From Gnetum montanum (Eukaryota > Streptophyta > Gnetopsida > Gnetales > Gnetaceae), in assembly GCA_015680685.1 (NCBI GenBank), contig MNCI01003602.1:224650-288649 (forward strand): a DNA stretch of 64,000 nucleotides, written 5' to 3'. The notes under the pieces are model-generated. The model did not search any database. It saw nothing but the letters and a program-made list of their open reading frames with translations, and was not told the DNA's origin. Made by a program: the position numbers and the translations under genes. This document shows positions 35,605 to 47,450 of the stretch, one piece after another (the stretch's first letter is position 1; every line of letters starts with the position of its first letter).

Positions 35605-37260
35605 ATCTCCCCATTTTTGGTGATGTTCAAAACTTAAGAAAATGGGTTAGTAGACATAGAAATATTGCAAACTATACTCTCCCATTTTTTGAATAGTAGA
35701 AAAAAGGATAAACCACATAATTCTATTAAAAAACAACAATGTGCCAATAGTACAACCAAGAACACAATTTTTCCCTTTATAAAAGGAAAGGAAAGTCATA
35801 AAAATTCCAATAGTGCTTAATTGTAGCTATTCAATAGTCACAAAATATATGCATTGAGCACAATCTTTATCTCCAAGTATATCATAAAGCAGTATTATCA
35901 ACCTTTCATAATAGAAATATGAGTACTTCTTGCATCAATGAAGTCCAAATAAACAAGAGGGGCTTAAGTACTCAAGGAAGATATATTCATAGCATGCTAA
36001 AATACCAAAGAAAAGAAGTTAGGTGAAAAGACACAAACTTAAGTATTTAATTTGTATGTTGACTTCAATTCATTAAGATCTATCCTTTAGAAAGAGGAAG
36101 CCATAACAAATTCAAACATGACTAAAAAGAACCTTGTTATTAATGTCTAAGAGAAAATAAACTTGAATGCCAAAGACCAAACGTTGAGCATATAGAATCA
36201 AGTAACCTATCAGCTTGAATCAAATATCTCATTAAAAATTATATCTCAAGATTTGATACACATCTCTTGACATAATCTTCATAGGGCTAAAGATAGGAGC
36301 TAGCCCTTATTGAAACCAAAATTTTAAAGATCAAATAACTTTTATTTTTTATTTAATAAACTCATAAGGTAAGCCAATATGTCATGATTCTATTACTACT
36401 CAACTCTTATGAAAGCATCATGAACATAATTATATTGTAAGAAGGAAAGGATACACCTGTAAGTGTAAAATAAATTCTCATGAAGAAGGAAAACTACTAA
36501 AATCAAGACAAGAAAGTGCCCAAAAATAGCCAAATAGAATCTTAGCATGATGTTAAAATAATAACCAAAAGATATCACAGGGTAAAATATCTCTAAGATA
36601 ACTTAACGAAGATTTAATTCGTCTTTTACCTTGGATACTATACCATACCCTAGAATGACATGAATTCTTGCTCATTATGATATGTTACTATGTGAGTGCT
36701 TCTTGGCAGAAGTCTCCAAAGACTCCCCCTACATTAGTGACCTCCAAGATAGATAATGAGGAACATGCTCCCCCTAGACATGTGCAACTCTTCGTTGGCT
36801 TTCTAAGATCATTTTGTAATTGTTATAAATTACCAAAGCACTACAATTGGAAGTCAACATTAAGATCGAATATGAAGACTAAGGTCTCCAATCAATAATA
36901 TGGATAGAATATTTAAAGTTGTGTCTACTTAAAAATTATGACTTATCAAAACAATGGTTAAACTATCCCAAAGGGTATGAGCTTAGCACTAGATCATCAC
37001 AAGAAGTACAAATCATCCAGGATTGAAAGAAAAATAAAAAACAACTAGGAATATTACAAGATAAAAGCCCAAAGGAAATCAATACAAGTGCTACACCCCA
37101 AATGTTCATAGAACCAAATGCATCAAGCTCAAAATGAGTATAAGAGATGCTCTAAACAATTATTCCAATAATTTTCTGATCTAGACACAAAAACTTTTGG
37201 ACTAAATTAAATTAACTAGCTAGAAAATTCATGGATTCTTACCTTAACTTACCTTGTAAG
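35605..37260 (-). other. 3' interior of copia-like element 2, non-coding
   Basis: About 1.65 kb between gag and the 3' LTR, collinear with the element 1 interior. Minus-strand AAG|GTAAGTT near 37255, right after the gag end, is a strong splice-donor-like sequence. No ORF2. Confidence 0.7.
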
Positions 37261-38139
37261 TGAGAAGAGAAGATTAATGAAGTTTGAGATGAGGTTCCCT
37301 ATCATGAAGTACCTCCTCATCCTTAGGTTCTCTTTCATTAGATCATGTATGTGATATCTCTATTTGTTCAAGTTCTTTATAGAAAAACCTTTGATCATCA
37401 TTTTCAATTCTCCACTTCTCTTCATTTCCAACTACTAGTGCTTGCAAAATTTTCTTACCAAAGCCTTTTTGACAAGACCATGCATCAATCTTATTTTGAT
37501 CATCATGAGAATAGTTAAGGGTTTGCTTACTACCATAGTTTTTACACACAAATAAAGTATTTTCCTCATGAACAATGTTATCAAACTTGATTATGCTTGA
37601 GCTTGAATTTTCCTATATGACTCTCCCAAATTCTTTGGTTGTTTTTAAAAAGGCTTCTCTTTTTGACCTTTTCTATAATCCTTATTTAAAGAGGTTAGTT
37701 GTTGAACCTTAGCTTTTATGTTTGAGGTCTCTCATTTCACTTTAGTATGAATAATAGCTAGATTAAAAATTAAAAAAAAATTCCTTCCTAATCAAATAAT
37801 ATAAAAGAAATATTTCTTCTTTAAGTTCATTATACCTTTCATCACACTTACCACTTTGGTTATCCATATGTGAAGAATTTTCATCTATAAGTGCCATGCA
37901 TATGAGATGTGAATCTTTGAAAGAATTTCATGCTTCTTCTTCACTTTGCTCACCATCATTCCAACTTGTATAAAGGTTGGTCTTTCTTGATTCCTCATCA
38001 TTGGATCTATTCTTTGGTTATACCCTACTATCACTAGGATATTTGGAGGCCATATGACCTCTTCCTCCACAAACCCAACATTCTATAGAAGAGAAATCCA
38101 AGTTAGAATTCAAAAAGCTTTTACATCTTTCTCTACCTT
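37261..38139 (-). pseudogene. gag C-terminal half of copia-like element 2
   Basis: Minus strand near 38060-38090 reads CWVCGGRGHMASKYP, the zinc knuckle (last Cys lost) equivalent to that at 16323 in the plus-strand element. It is followed by acidic/coiled-coil sequence and an open stretch 37343-37549 with CKNYGSK...SHDDQNKIDAW, a possible second Cys motif. The N-terminal half continues at 44890 beyond gypsy copy B. Confidence 0.7.
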
Positions 38140-38985
38140 TGATGAATGGCGAGGTACCCGTACACTCAACCATATGAATACGAGCATTACATGTGCGATC
38201 CGGTCGAAATCTTCAGACTAAGTGCCTACATGCCTTATGGAACACTTAAGGTTAATCATTCATTTTCTTCCCAAACTTACTTGTATTTGTCATGGTTGTA
38301 TGATTAAGTAAGTCTGAGGTATGTGATTTTTATGTCTTTTATGTTTTATCTCCTATGCTGACGAGGTGAAGGGTGAAGAGACTAATTAACTAACTTTAAC
38401 TAACTAACTAAGCCTTAATTAACCTAGCATCAATATCCGTTCCCACTTACCACTCACACCCTAAACCAATGCAAGCTTGGTTACCAAATGCTAGTCATTG
38501 TTGGGATCACCAAGCGTAATGCATGTGCCCAAAGCGGTTGTATTGAATGCACTTAACTAGGAGAGAAGGGTTGACAGAGATTTAATGAACTAAGAAAGCA
38601 TTTAAATGATAAAAAATAAATAACAGTAAATAAAATCCTATTTAGCCTATTCCATGCACTAAAAGGTTTATCCAAGAATTTCATCTTTATTTTCGTACAC
38701 AAACTTTTGTTCAGGTACAATATTTGCTCAAATAAAGATCCGTTCACTTTGGAGCTCCTACTACAGGCACATGGAAATTATTCTATCTCTAGAGAGATAG
38801 AACTACCAAAGTTTTGCTATAGTCTAGGCCTAGAATAAGAAACAAGGGAGAGCCACCTCTTATTTATAGATTTGGTGGTGGACCGTGATATCGCGTATGT
38901 GATATCATGGGGGGTGCGATATTGTAGTGGACGTGACATCGTGGGGGATGCGATATCGTGGCAAATGTGATATCGCATTCCATCA
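38140..38985 (-). repeat. 3' LTR of gypsy copy B
   Basis: 846 bp; GATATC-type palindrome cluster at 38885-38985; TATAAATAAGAGG (minus) at 38856-38868. Matches copy A LTRs. Confidence 0.9.
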
Positions 38986-40373
38986 TACCCCCATGACTAA
39001 ATAAAAACTTTTCCTCAAGTTTCTTACAAAATATTGGGAAGGCATGGGATTATTGACTAAATGGAACTAATGGGATGACATGTGAACAGATCATCATTAC
39101 AAGACAAGACAAAACTAGTGTTCATAACCATAAGAGTGAACACCTTATACATTTGACATCAGGCCTTATTTGGCAACTAAGACAGAAGAGAGAAAAGAGA
39201 AGAAGTCTTCCTGTTGCCAATGCCAAGATTGTGCTTTTTGTTGTCCATCCATAAGTGCACCATCAATCTTGCTCCTTGCATAGCTACTTCAGCACTGCTC
39301 CATTCCAAGTGTTCCCTCTAGATCCAATCCATTGTTGTATAATTTCCATCTACACACACAACAAAGTCTTATATTAGCAAGGTTAAATGAATCATAATGC
39401 AACAAACTTAGAGTTCATACCTAAAGGGAATGTCATTTGGAACAATATTTAAAGTCTTAACCACAAAAATTTACCAAAAAGAAAACAATGCGTCAACCAA
39501 AATATACACTAATGATACAACCGGCAATGAGGTGAACAATGGAGAGAAGGATGGAGAGAAGAGAATGGAATGGAATCCCAAAAATAAGGTGGTGTATAGC
39601 CCATTTTGTGTTTCATGGTTAATGTGATTTAGAAGATCCCATTCCAAGTTTGGCGTCAAACAAACCACATCCAGTGACTTTGCATTAATGCATTCAACCA
39701 ATCCATCCCCTTGAAGTAACAAGAATGCATTCCCAAAGAGCCACCACCATTCTGACAAAACAAGGAGGAGAAAAGGGGAAGCGAGAAGGGCCTTAGTTAG
39801 AGGGAACATGTTTATTTTTATTCCATAACTAGTGCTTGTAGCCAAAATGATTATTTCATCTAAGGGGTGTGCTTTCAATTCTCACTTTTTTTTCTTCTTC
39901 TTCTTTTTTTATTTTGTTATATATATGTTTATGCGTGAGAACCACACCATGCAAAGACTTATTATTTTGATTTTCTCAGCTTCCCGATAATTGGGTAACG
40001 TTGAAATGGTAAGAAAACTTAAGAAGAACACATCCACGCACTCAAGAGAATGGCCAACACAAATGCATCAAGTTCCCTTGAAGTCACACCCTTTTCAATC
40101 CTTGAGTCCTTTCCTTAGTTTGAGAAATGTCGAGTCATCGATTCATTATAGTTCTTATTTAGAAAGGGACTATACATTTCCAAGCTGAGAGAGACCATAG
40201 AAACTTGTGGATGAATGGATGAAGTGGACACATTGCCTACAATATCAAAAGAACCACACCTTAGCGTCAACATCATAACATAAAGGTAAAAATAGAACAT
40301 TAGCAATCAATATAAAAATAGTTCATACCATCATGAAGAACACTTATTAAATGACAAACTTACATGGTGGATA

Positions 40374-40410
<37 letters not shown>

Positions 40411-40734
40411 AAATGAAAAAGTATAACGATGTTGTAAAACAAAAAAATAAGAAAAGTTAAAGAAATATGTAAAAAAAAATGTGTAAAATAAAAAAAACTA
40501 AAAAGAACTGAGGGCCCCAAATGATTAGCATAGGTGGCCATCTCCCCCATGAATGAATGGAAAGGGAGAGATCCAAAATAATGAGCATGTGTTTGAATTT
40601 CTTAAAAGTGTCCAACTTCTCCTGATTGATGTTCTGAGATTAAGGGGTGAAAGTCAGTGATGCTCATATTCCAATGTATCTTTTCCTTCATTATGGGCAT
40701 GAGTTGTTCCCCCAGTTCATTCCATGCATGTTGG
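38986..40734 (-). other. 3' non-coding interior of gypsy copy B
   Basis: Collinear with 25602-27590 of copy A and fills the interval that is N in copy A. A 135-codon open stretch on the minus strand (39471-39878) has hydrophobic segments but no recognisable domain and cannot be checked against copy A because of the gap. Confidence 0.65.
40381..40406. repeat. (CA)13 microsatellite
   Basis: Thirteen uninterrupted CA units in the 3' interior of copy B. The same place in copy A (about 27140) has only ACACACACATAAACAC, so the array expanded after the copies separated. Confidence 0.95.
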
Positions 40735-41361
40735 TTAGTTGCTCTTTTGATTAGCTATCAACCACGGGGTGTCCACTTGTTGTGTGTTTGCTACATACAA
40801 GCACCTTTGTCCCAAAGTTTCTAGGGCACACCGGTTACATGTAGGAGATGCTGAGCATTCCTCCATGTCATCACCCAATGAGTCACTATATGTGATGCGT
40901 GGAACTTTCTTCTTCTCAATCTTTCCATAAATGTTTACCTTAGATATTTCCAAGGAAAGATCATAGATTCCTAGGTATGCATCTATTGTTCTTAGCCATG
41001 CTCTTCCCATTATAATTGGGAAGTGCCCTTCATTGCTGTTGACTTCTATCACTAGGAAATCAGCTGGGTATGATCAACCACACATAGTAGTAATGATGTC
41101 CTCCACCAATCCTAAGGGAATGGTGATGGACTGGTCATCCAACTCTAGTTGAATATTTCTCCACTTGAGTTGGGGCAGGTTCCAGGCTTGATACATTTCT
41201 CGTGAGATTAAGTTGACTCCAGAACCTGACTCAAGAAGAGCCTTATGTGGTTCATTCCCAATGACTTGGAGGTAGATTAAAGGAATTACAGGGTCAGAGA
41301 GTTTCCTAGGAAGGTGTCCTACCTTGATCCAGTTAGTTACGGTATGTCTTAACATAACCAT
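40735..41361 (-). pseudogene. gypsy aspartic protease, copy B, active-site Asp replaced
   Basis: Two minus-strand open stretches (41074-41361 and 40735-41052) separated by one stop. The active site reads LLESGSGVNLIS where copy A has LLDSGS: the catalytic Asp is Glu (GAC to GAG), which would abolish activity. The rest is well kept: LQVIGNEPHKA, SREMYQAWNLP, GLVEDIITTMCG, and FPIIMGRAWLRT with the G-R-x-W box closer to consensus than in copy A. Confidence 0.85.
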
Positions 41362-41399
41362 GTGTGTTGAGCTCTAGTATTGGTTTGAAGGGAGCTCCG

Positions 41400-43627
41400 A
41401 AGCCTTGTATGTTGGAGGAGTGTGCACAGACTTAACTACTTGTGGTTGTGAAAGCTTGTCTAGGCTTTTGGTTCTAAAGAAAGGTCTTCTCTTCTTGAAA
41501 TTGTTAGAACCAATAGTAGGTTGAAGGTTTATAGCTCTTGTAGCATTACATTGCTGCGGTTGAGTGGGGAGTTCCCGTTGTATTGTTGGATAAGGTAGTA
41601 TTGGAACTAATGGTGCAAGAGTGGTGGATGGATTCAGAGGATGGTATGCATGTGGAGTGTATCTTGGAGGAGAAAGAGTTCTTCTAAAATACTCCTAAAC
41701 TTGGTAGTGACATTGTGGGGTTGTGTGACCCATAGAGTCACTTGGAGAAACCAGCTGCTGCACGTAATAGCCATAAGGATTGGGTTGTTGATAAGGGTAT
41801 TGTTGCCTAGGCGGTGGCATCCCTCATGACTATGGATGTTGCCACTACTATTATTTCCTAATAGGTTGTGGCAGAGTTCCACTTGGATAGTATGTTAACG
41901 GTTGGTGGAACTGCCTTGGGTTACCTTGGGGATAAGGTAACCTTTGGGGTGCCTGTCGTCTGTTAAGTCTTGGGTTGAACACAGACACCCCAGACTCTTG
42001 TAGATGTGAGATGATTGGGTAACATCCCTTAGGATGTTCATATTGGTAGATATCACATCCACCATCATTGTCTATATCCAAATCCACAACCTCATCAATG
42101 ATATTCATTTTTCCCTTACCCTTGTCACATGCATGGCCTGAATCTCTCCGCTTTTTCTTATCCTTGTCACTACTTCATTCCTCCTTAGATTCCTCTATGA
42201 TTGTTAGGACAAGTTCAAGTCTACTATCTAAGGAGTCCTATATCTGATCTACCTTAGCTACCACTTCTATTGTTAGCTTTTAAAGTGATAATGTTTTTCT
42301 ATTAAGAAACTCTTCAAGTGGTGACTCATCCTCTTCATCGTAGAATCTCACTCCCCTCTTTTAGAGGGAAGGATCACGATTATATTCTTCTGCGCTTTCT
42401 CTTTTCCATAGCTCCCCTTCTTCTTTGGCTACTTGCTCCAATAATCGATGAACTTCATGGAATCTAAGATCAGATAATCTCCCTTGGGCATATGTCCCAA
42501 AGGTTCTCCTAGTCTCATGTCTTAGCCCATCTATGAGGTGGCATAGTTGATCCCGTTGTGCATAACCATGGCCTAGGCAATGATGTAGCAATGCATAATA
42601 TTGGCCCATGGTAGCATCCAAGGGTTCATGAGTATCTTTCTTCCATCCTTGGATCTATTTACACAAATTGGATACTCTATAGTACATTTGGTATTTATCA
42701 TTAAACAATTCTAACATCGTACTCCATCTCCTAATGGTTTCCAGTTCTAAGAACCAGTACCAACTCTCTACTTCCTTTATGAGTGTCCTAGGAAGCAACT
42801 TTAGTTTCTGCCACCTGTTCTTTATGTTCTGCAAGGTGCAGGCATCATGGAATGCTTGTAAAATGATTTTGCAAATCAACGTTATGTCCCCCTTCGAATC
42901 ATGGGATGTTGTTCATGTCAAGTCTTTTGATCCAACTATCTTTTTGATGCCCTTTTAGTATTCTCACTACCTCCGTGATGTCTAGCATACTTCGGGTGGC
43001 AAGTAGGGGTTTGTCATGATCATCTCTTTCATGAAGCCTATGATGCCTATGTGGTTCCCTACTTTCCCTTCTACCATGCCTAGACTCTCTAGACTACGCT
43101 CATCCTCTCTCTCAACTCTCTTGTCGAGGTCTCTCATCTCGCTTACCCTTATCCTTACCGTTATGCTCTTCATGACTGCACCCTGATGTGGAAGGAGAGG
43201 GTGAATGATGTGATGAAGGGAAAGAAGAAGGAGAGCCATCGCCATGATGATGTTTCTTGCCTTCTCTTCAATGGCTATGGCCCCGATCATGATGATGATC
43301 AGAATGCCCATCCTTGTCATGTGTTTTCATTCCCTCAGTGAACAGTTGGAATTCACGGGGATCAGAACTAGGGTTGTGTATCATGGAGCATAGGTTCTGA
43401 TACCCCACATCTTCACTATTGTTAGGAAGGGGAACATCATTTGATGGAGAATCCGTTATAAGTGGTTCACCATCTCCAATTTCGCTTAGGACGTGTGGGA
43501 TCCCTTTACCCTTCAACAATGTATGGTGGCTCTCCTGCCGCGAGTCCCTTAAATGTTGTGCTTCTATGGGATGATAATCCCTTATGTCAAAATCACGTAT
43601 AACGTATTCAATGTATAGCTGTGTCAT
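41400..43627 (-). pseudogene. gypsy gag, copy B
   Basis: Best view of this gag. N-terminus 43268-43627 starts MTQLYIEYVIRDFD and ends His/Asp-rich. The Retrotrans_gag capsid region is in 42655-42879 (EVESWYWFLELETIRRWSTM) and 42361-42621 (LIDGLRHETRRTF, YAQGRLSDLRF). A knuckle-like CDIYQYEHPKGC (second Cys replaced by Tyr) lies in 41851-42108, followed by a Pro/Gln/His-rich tail. Separate frames and stops make it dead. Confidence 0.8.
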
Positions 43628-44019
43628 GCCTATCTATGCAAGAGCACGAAGAAGCATGTTAGGGACTGCTCTATCTGGAGGTAACACTATGTTACCTTAC
43701 AAATCTCTCCAACGCAGTTTTTTGTCCTGATGGAGGATAAAAGTGAGATTAGGTATATACTCATCAGGATGAGTATATAGTACCCAGTACTATTGAGGAA
43801 CTAACAGATTTTGGTTATGTGTTTTAGACTATTGACTTTTTCTTATATAATCCATAGGCAGTGAAGTGCTCTTCTGACAAGAAGAAGAAGACATTGTGTC
43901 TTATTTGATGTACTAATTAACCATTATATAATTTTTTGTTTAATTCACCCTAAGGGTTTGTTTAATCTCCCAACGATGTGAGTGATCTCCTATGTTATAC
44001 TTAGCACATAAACACTTAG

Positions 44020-44037
44020 TCCCTAGCAACAGTGCCA
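44020..44037 (-). promoter_or_regulatory. primer binding site, decayed Asp-tRNA type
   Basis: Minus strand TGGCACTGTTGCTAGGGA. It differs from the perfect 18-mer of copy A by four positions, all transitions. Confidence 0.85.
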
Positions 44038-44038
44038 A

Positions 44039-44889
44039 TGATGAGTGGTGAGGTGCCCGTACACTCAACCATACGAATACGAGCATTACACGCATGATCC
44101 GGTCGAACTCTGTAGACTAAGTGCCTACATGCCTTATGGAACACTTAAATTTAATCATTCGTTGTCTTCCCAAACTTACTTGTATTTGTCACGGCTGTAT
44201 GGTTAAGTAAGTCTGAGGTATGTGATTTTTATGTCTTTTATGTTTTATCTCCTATGCTAACAAGGTGAAGGGTGAAGAGACTAATTAACTAACTTTAACT
44301 AACTAACTAAGCCTTAATTAACCTAGCATCAGTATCCATTCCCACTTACCGCTCACACCCTAAACCAATGCAACCTTGGTTACCAAACGCTAGTCGTTGT
44401 TGGAATCACCAAGCGTAACGCACATGCTCGAAGTGGTCGTACTAAATGCACTTACTAGGAGAGAAGAGTTGAGAGAGATTTAATGAACTAAGAAAGAATT
44501 TAAATGATAAAAAATAAATAAAAATAAATAAAATCCTATTTAGCCTATTCCATGCACTGCAAGGTTTATCCAAGAAGCTCATCTTTATTTCCGTACACAA
44601 ACTTGTGTTCAGGTATAATATTTTCTCGAATAAAGATCTGTTCACTTTGGAGCTCCTACTACGGGCACATGGAAATTATTCTATCTCTAGAGAGGTAAAA
44701 ATGCTAGAGTTTCGCTATGGTCTAGGCCTAGAATGAGAAACAATGGAGAGTCACCTCTTATTTATAGATGTGGCGGTGGACCGTGATATCACGTACACAA
44801 TATCGCAGGGGAAGACGCGATATAGCAGCAAATGAGATATTGCAAGGGAAAACGCGATATCACAGCCCATGCAATATCGCATCCCATCA
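44039..44889 (-). repeat. 5' LTR of gypsy copy B
   Basis: 851 bp, TGATGAGTGG...ATCCCATCA, TATAAATAAGAGG (minus) at 44754-44766, GATATC cluster at 44783-44888. Confidence 0.9.
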
Positions 44890-45700
44890 ATTAGGTCTTT
44901 GTTGAAATTTCCCATTGTTTCTTCTTGTTAGCAATCATTGTAGCTTTCTTGAAAGAAAGGCAATCTCATCTTCACTACCCTCATCATGCCCATTGAGCTC
45001 CTTCTCCTTGGAGGCAGTCTTTATAGTAATAGGTCTTTCTTGAATGGCTCCTTCACTTATGAGATTTATTTCATACGTAGTAAGAGCACATTGAAGCTCT
45101 TCAAACTTTAGGGATGAGAAATTTTTGATTTCCTTCATAACTGTGAGCTTCAATTAGAACTCCAGTTGTAGAGTTTTGATCATTTTGATGATGACATCAC
45201 TCTCAGGAAAATCTTTTCTGGTACCTCTAATAGCTACAACAATATCATTTTCTCTAAAGAAGTAATCTTTTATTTTCTCACCTTCTCTCATTTTGAGTTT
45301 ATCATATTTTCTTTGCAAAACTAGCAATTTAGATTGTTTGATAATAGAGGTTTCTTCATAAGTACCTTCTAAAGTTTTCCAAATTTCTTTGGTTTTTTTA
45401 CATCCTACTACTCTTTTAAATTCATAATTATTGAAAGTGAAATATAGAAAATTCATCGATTTTAAATCAAACATGAACCTATCTTTCTCCTCTTAAGTCC
45501 ATTTATTATGAGGCTTAATGATGATGATTGAACTATCAACAAGAGAAGTGTAGCCTTCAAGGATTAACTCCCAAACTTCAAATTCCATGAATTTGAAGAA
45601 TCCTTGCATTCTAGCTTTCTAGTAGGTGAAGTTGAATCCATCCAACATGGGTGGCTTTGTACAATATGTTCCCTCCATTATTAACTCTTTGAGATTGATG
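44890..45700 (-). pseudogene. gag N-terminal half of copia-like element 2
   Basis: Minus-strand open stretches 45154-45474 and 44935-45153 with VVGCKKTKEIWKTLEGTYEE and KYDKLKMREGEKIKDYF, the UBN2-type gag core, one stop apart and otherwise well preserved. This is closer to consensus than the plus-strand copy at 15.5 kb. It is cut at 44889 by gypsy copy B and continues at 38139. Confidence 0.8.
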
Positions 45701-45718
45701 AAGAGGGTAAAAGTACTA

Positions 45719-45733
45719 GGCTTTGATACCACT
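45719..45733 (-). promoter_or_regulatory. primer binding site, initiator-Met tRNA
   Basis: Minus strand AGTGGTATCAAAGCC directly follows the LTR end ATCCACA; identical to the site at 15403-15417. Confidence 0.85.
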
Positions 45734-46804
45734 TGTGGATTATTGAACNAAAATCTTTAAGATAAATCACACACATTGAATTTAATGTAATTTCCCAACT
45801 TGGGTCTTCCACACTCAGAGGATAAATCACAAGCACACCTTTGAACTTTGTTGCTCTTAAATGTGGTTTGAAGGGCACCAAACCTTGTACAAGCTCTAAG
45901 CTTTGCTATGGAGTGATTCAACACTATGAATCCACTCAATCCTACAAGGTCGTGACAAGCTTCCACAACCTTTACATCTTGATCTCTCCTCCAAAGTGTT
46001 GTGGTACTACACCAACACTTGATCCTGTAGGATCTTAACAAGCTCAAACAAGATGCCTTTCCACTAGAAGAAAATCAACCCCACAGGGTAACAAAAGAGA
46101 ACAACAATTACAAGAATGCAAGTTAGGTTTCTAATCCTTGCACTTTGATGCATAGCTCACTTTGACCAATTGCAAACAAAAAAATGATTATACATTGCGA
46201 AACAATAATATATACAATGATTGTGTGATGATTACACAATGATAGTACAAAAGCTTTCTTATTTCCCAATTATAATGATCCCTTATTATAGCCACTATGA
46301 TTCCAAATTCATCTTGGACCTTGTGCAATAGCTAACTAACAATCATAGAATATATCTTCTTTGTGATTGAGACATTTTTCTGCATCTGGCATCCATTCTG
46401 AGAAGATGTCTTCTTCTACTGAAAGATGTCTGTCTATAACTAGCCTTCATTCTAAAAAGACATCTTTATCTAAGAGAAGATGTCTTTCTAGAAGAAAGAC
46501 ATCTTCTATTTTGCAAATATTTCTTCCTCTATGTTTCCTTCAATAATTCCAAGACATCTACTATTTCTTGGAGATGTCTTTCTATGCATTTGCATTCTTC
46601 TTTCCATGTCCATGTTCTTAAGCTTCCTCATGTCTTCCTAGTCTTACTCTAGGGGCTTAATGATGTCAAATTTGCTTATAATTCTTTGAGGTCTATGAAA
46701 TCCTTAGACACACTCTTTCCCTGCAAGCACAATCAACCAAACAAAAATGCAAGAATTCTTGTACTCCATTTTATTTAACATTTTGACACATCAAATGGTC
46801 AACA
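45734..46804 (-). repeat. 5' LTR of copia-like element 2
   Basis: 1071 bp, minus TGTTGACC...ATCCACA with both terminal dinucleotides intact. U3 AGATGTCT-type motifs at 46340-46590. One ambiguous base (N) at 45749. Confidence 0.9.
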
Positions 46805-47450
46805 CTTATAACTAAGGAATAGATCATCATAAGAAGTTCATATCAAGCAAGATAGAAAGCAAGATAAAACTCTAAAAGAAATTATTACAAGTGCTACACC
46901 ACATATTTTCATAAAACCAATTACATTAGGCTATAAGAGATCCTATGAATAATTATTCTAATAATTTTCTGATCTAGACATAACATTCCATAAATAATGT
47001 AAGCCAGAATCAAAACAATTTGGACTTCTCAAATCATATATTTATAAATTATCTTACAAGCAAAGAGATGGAAACTTACCTTGCTTGTAGGCGAGAAGAG
47101 AAGATTAATGGAGGTTGAGATGAGGTCCTCTATCATGAATTACCTTCTCATCTTTTGGTTCTTTTTTATTAGATCATTTATATGATGCCTCTATTTGTTC
47201 ATGTTCTTTATGAAATAATTTTTGATCACCTATTGCATCATTTATCTATTTGAGAAAATTTTTAATTCTCCACTTCTCTTCATCTTCAACAACTGCTACC
47301 TACAAAATTTCCTTACCAAATCCTTTTTAACAAGACCAAGCATAAATCTTATTTTGATAATCATGAGAATAGTTAAATTTTTTCTTACAGCCACAATTTC
47401 TACAAATAAATAAAGTATTCTCCTCATGAATAATATTATAAAACCTAAAA
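46805..47450 (-). mobile_element. copia-like element 1 of the nest, interior resumed
   Basis: Collinear with 36990-37580 of element 2, including the gag C-terminal region (CTTCTCTTCATC...CATGAGAATAGTTAA phrases). Homology ends near 47450, where the gypsy element with the 2.2-kb LTR begins; the 5' LTR of element 1 is not in the window. Confidence 0.7.

Larger units (their letters stand above)
38140..44889 (-). mobile_element. gag-protease-only gypsy element, copy B, nested in copia-like element 2
   Basis: LTRs 38140-38985 and 44039-44889 (TGATGA...CATCA), decayed Asp-tRNA PBS 44020-44037, minus-strand gag and protease, 1.75 kb non-coding 3' interior, no RT or integrase. Same organisation as copy A. 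Flanks ACCTT (38135-38139) and ATTAG (44890-44894) do not form a target duplication. It interrupts the host gag just upstream of the zinc knuckle. Confidence 0.9.
34512..46804 (-). mobile_element. copia-like LTR element 2, nested in element 1 and itself interrupted
   Basis: LTRs 34512-35604 and 45734-46804, Met-tRNA PBS 45719-45733, gag on the minus strand split by gypsy copy B (38140-44889). Flanks CTTAG (34507-34511) and CTTAT (46805-46809) look like a target duplication with one change. Without the insert it is about 5.5 kb. It carries gag but no protease, integrase or RT. Confidence 0.85.

Noticed and set aside
39471-39878. 135-codon minus-strand frame with hydrophobic segments in copy B
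   Set aside because: No recognisable domain, lies in the non-coding 3' interior, and copy A cannot confirm it because of the gap.
41641-41829. Plus-strand frame opposite gypsy gag copy B (and its counterpart at 28407-28592)
   Set aside because: Conserved only because the gag on the other strand is conserved; no independent signal.
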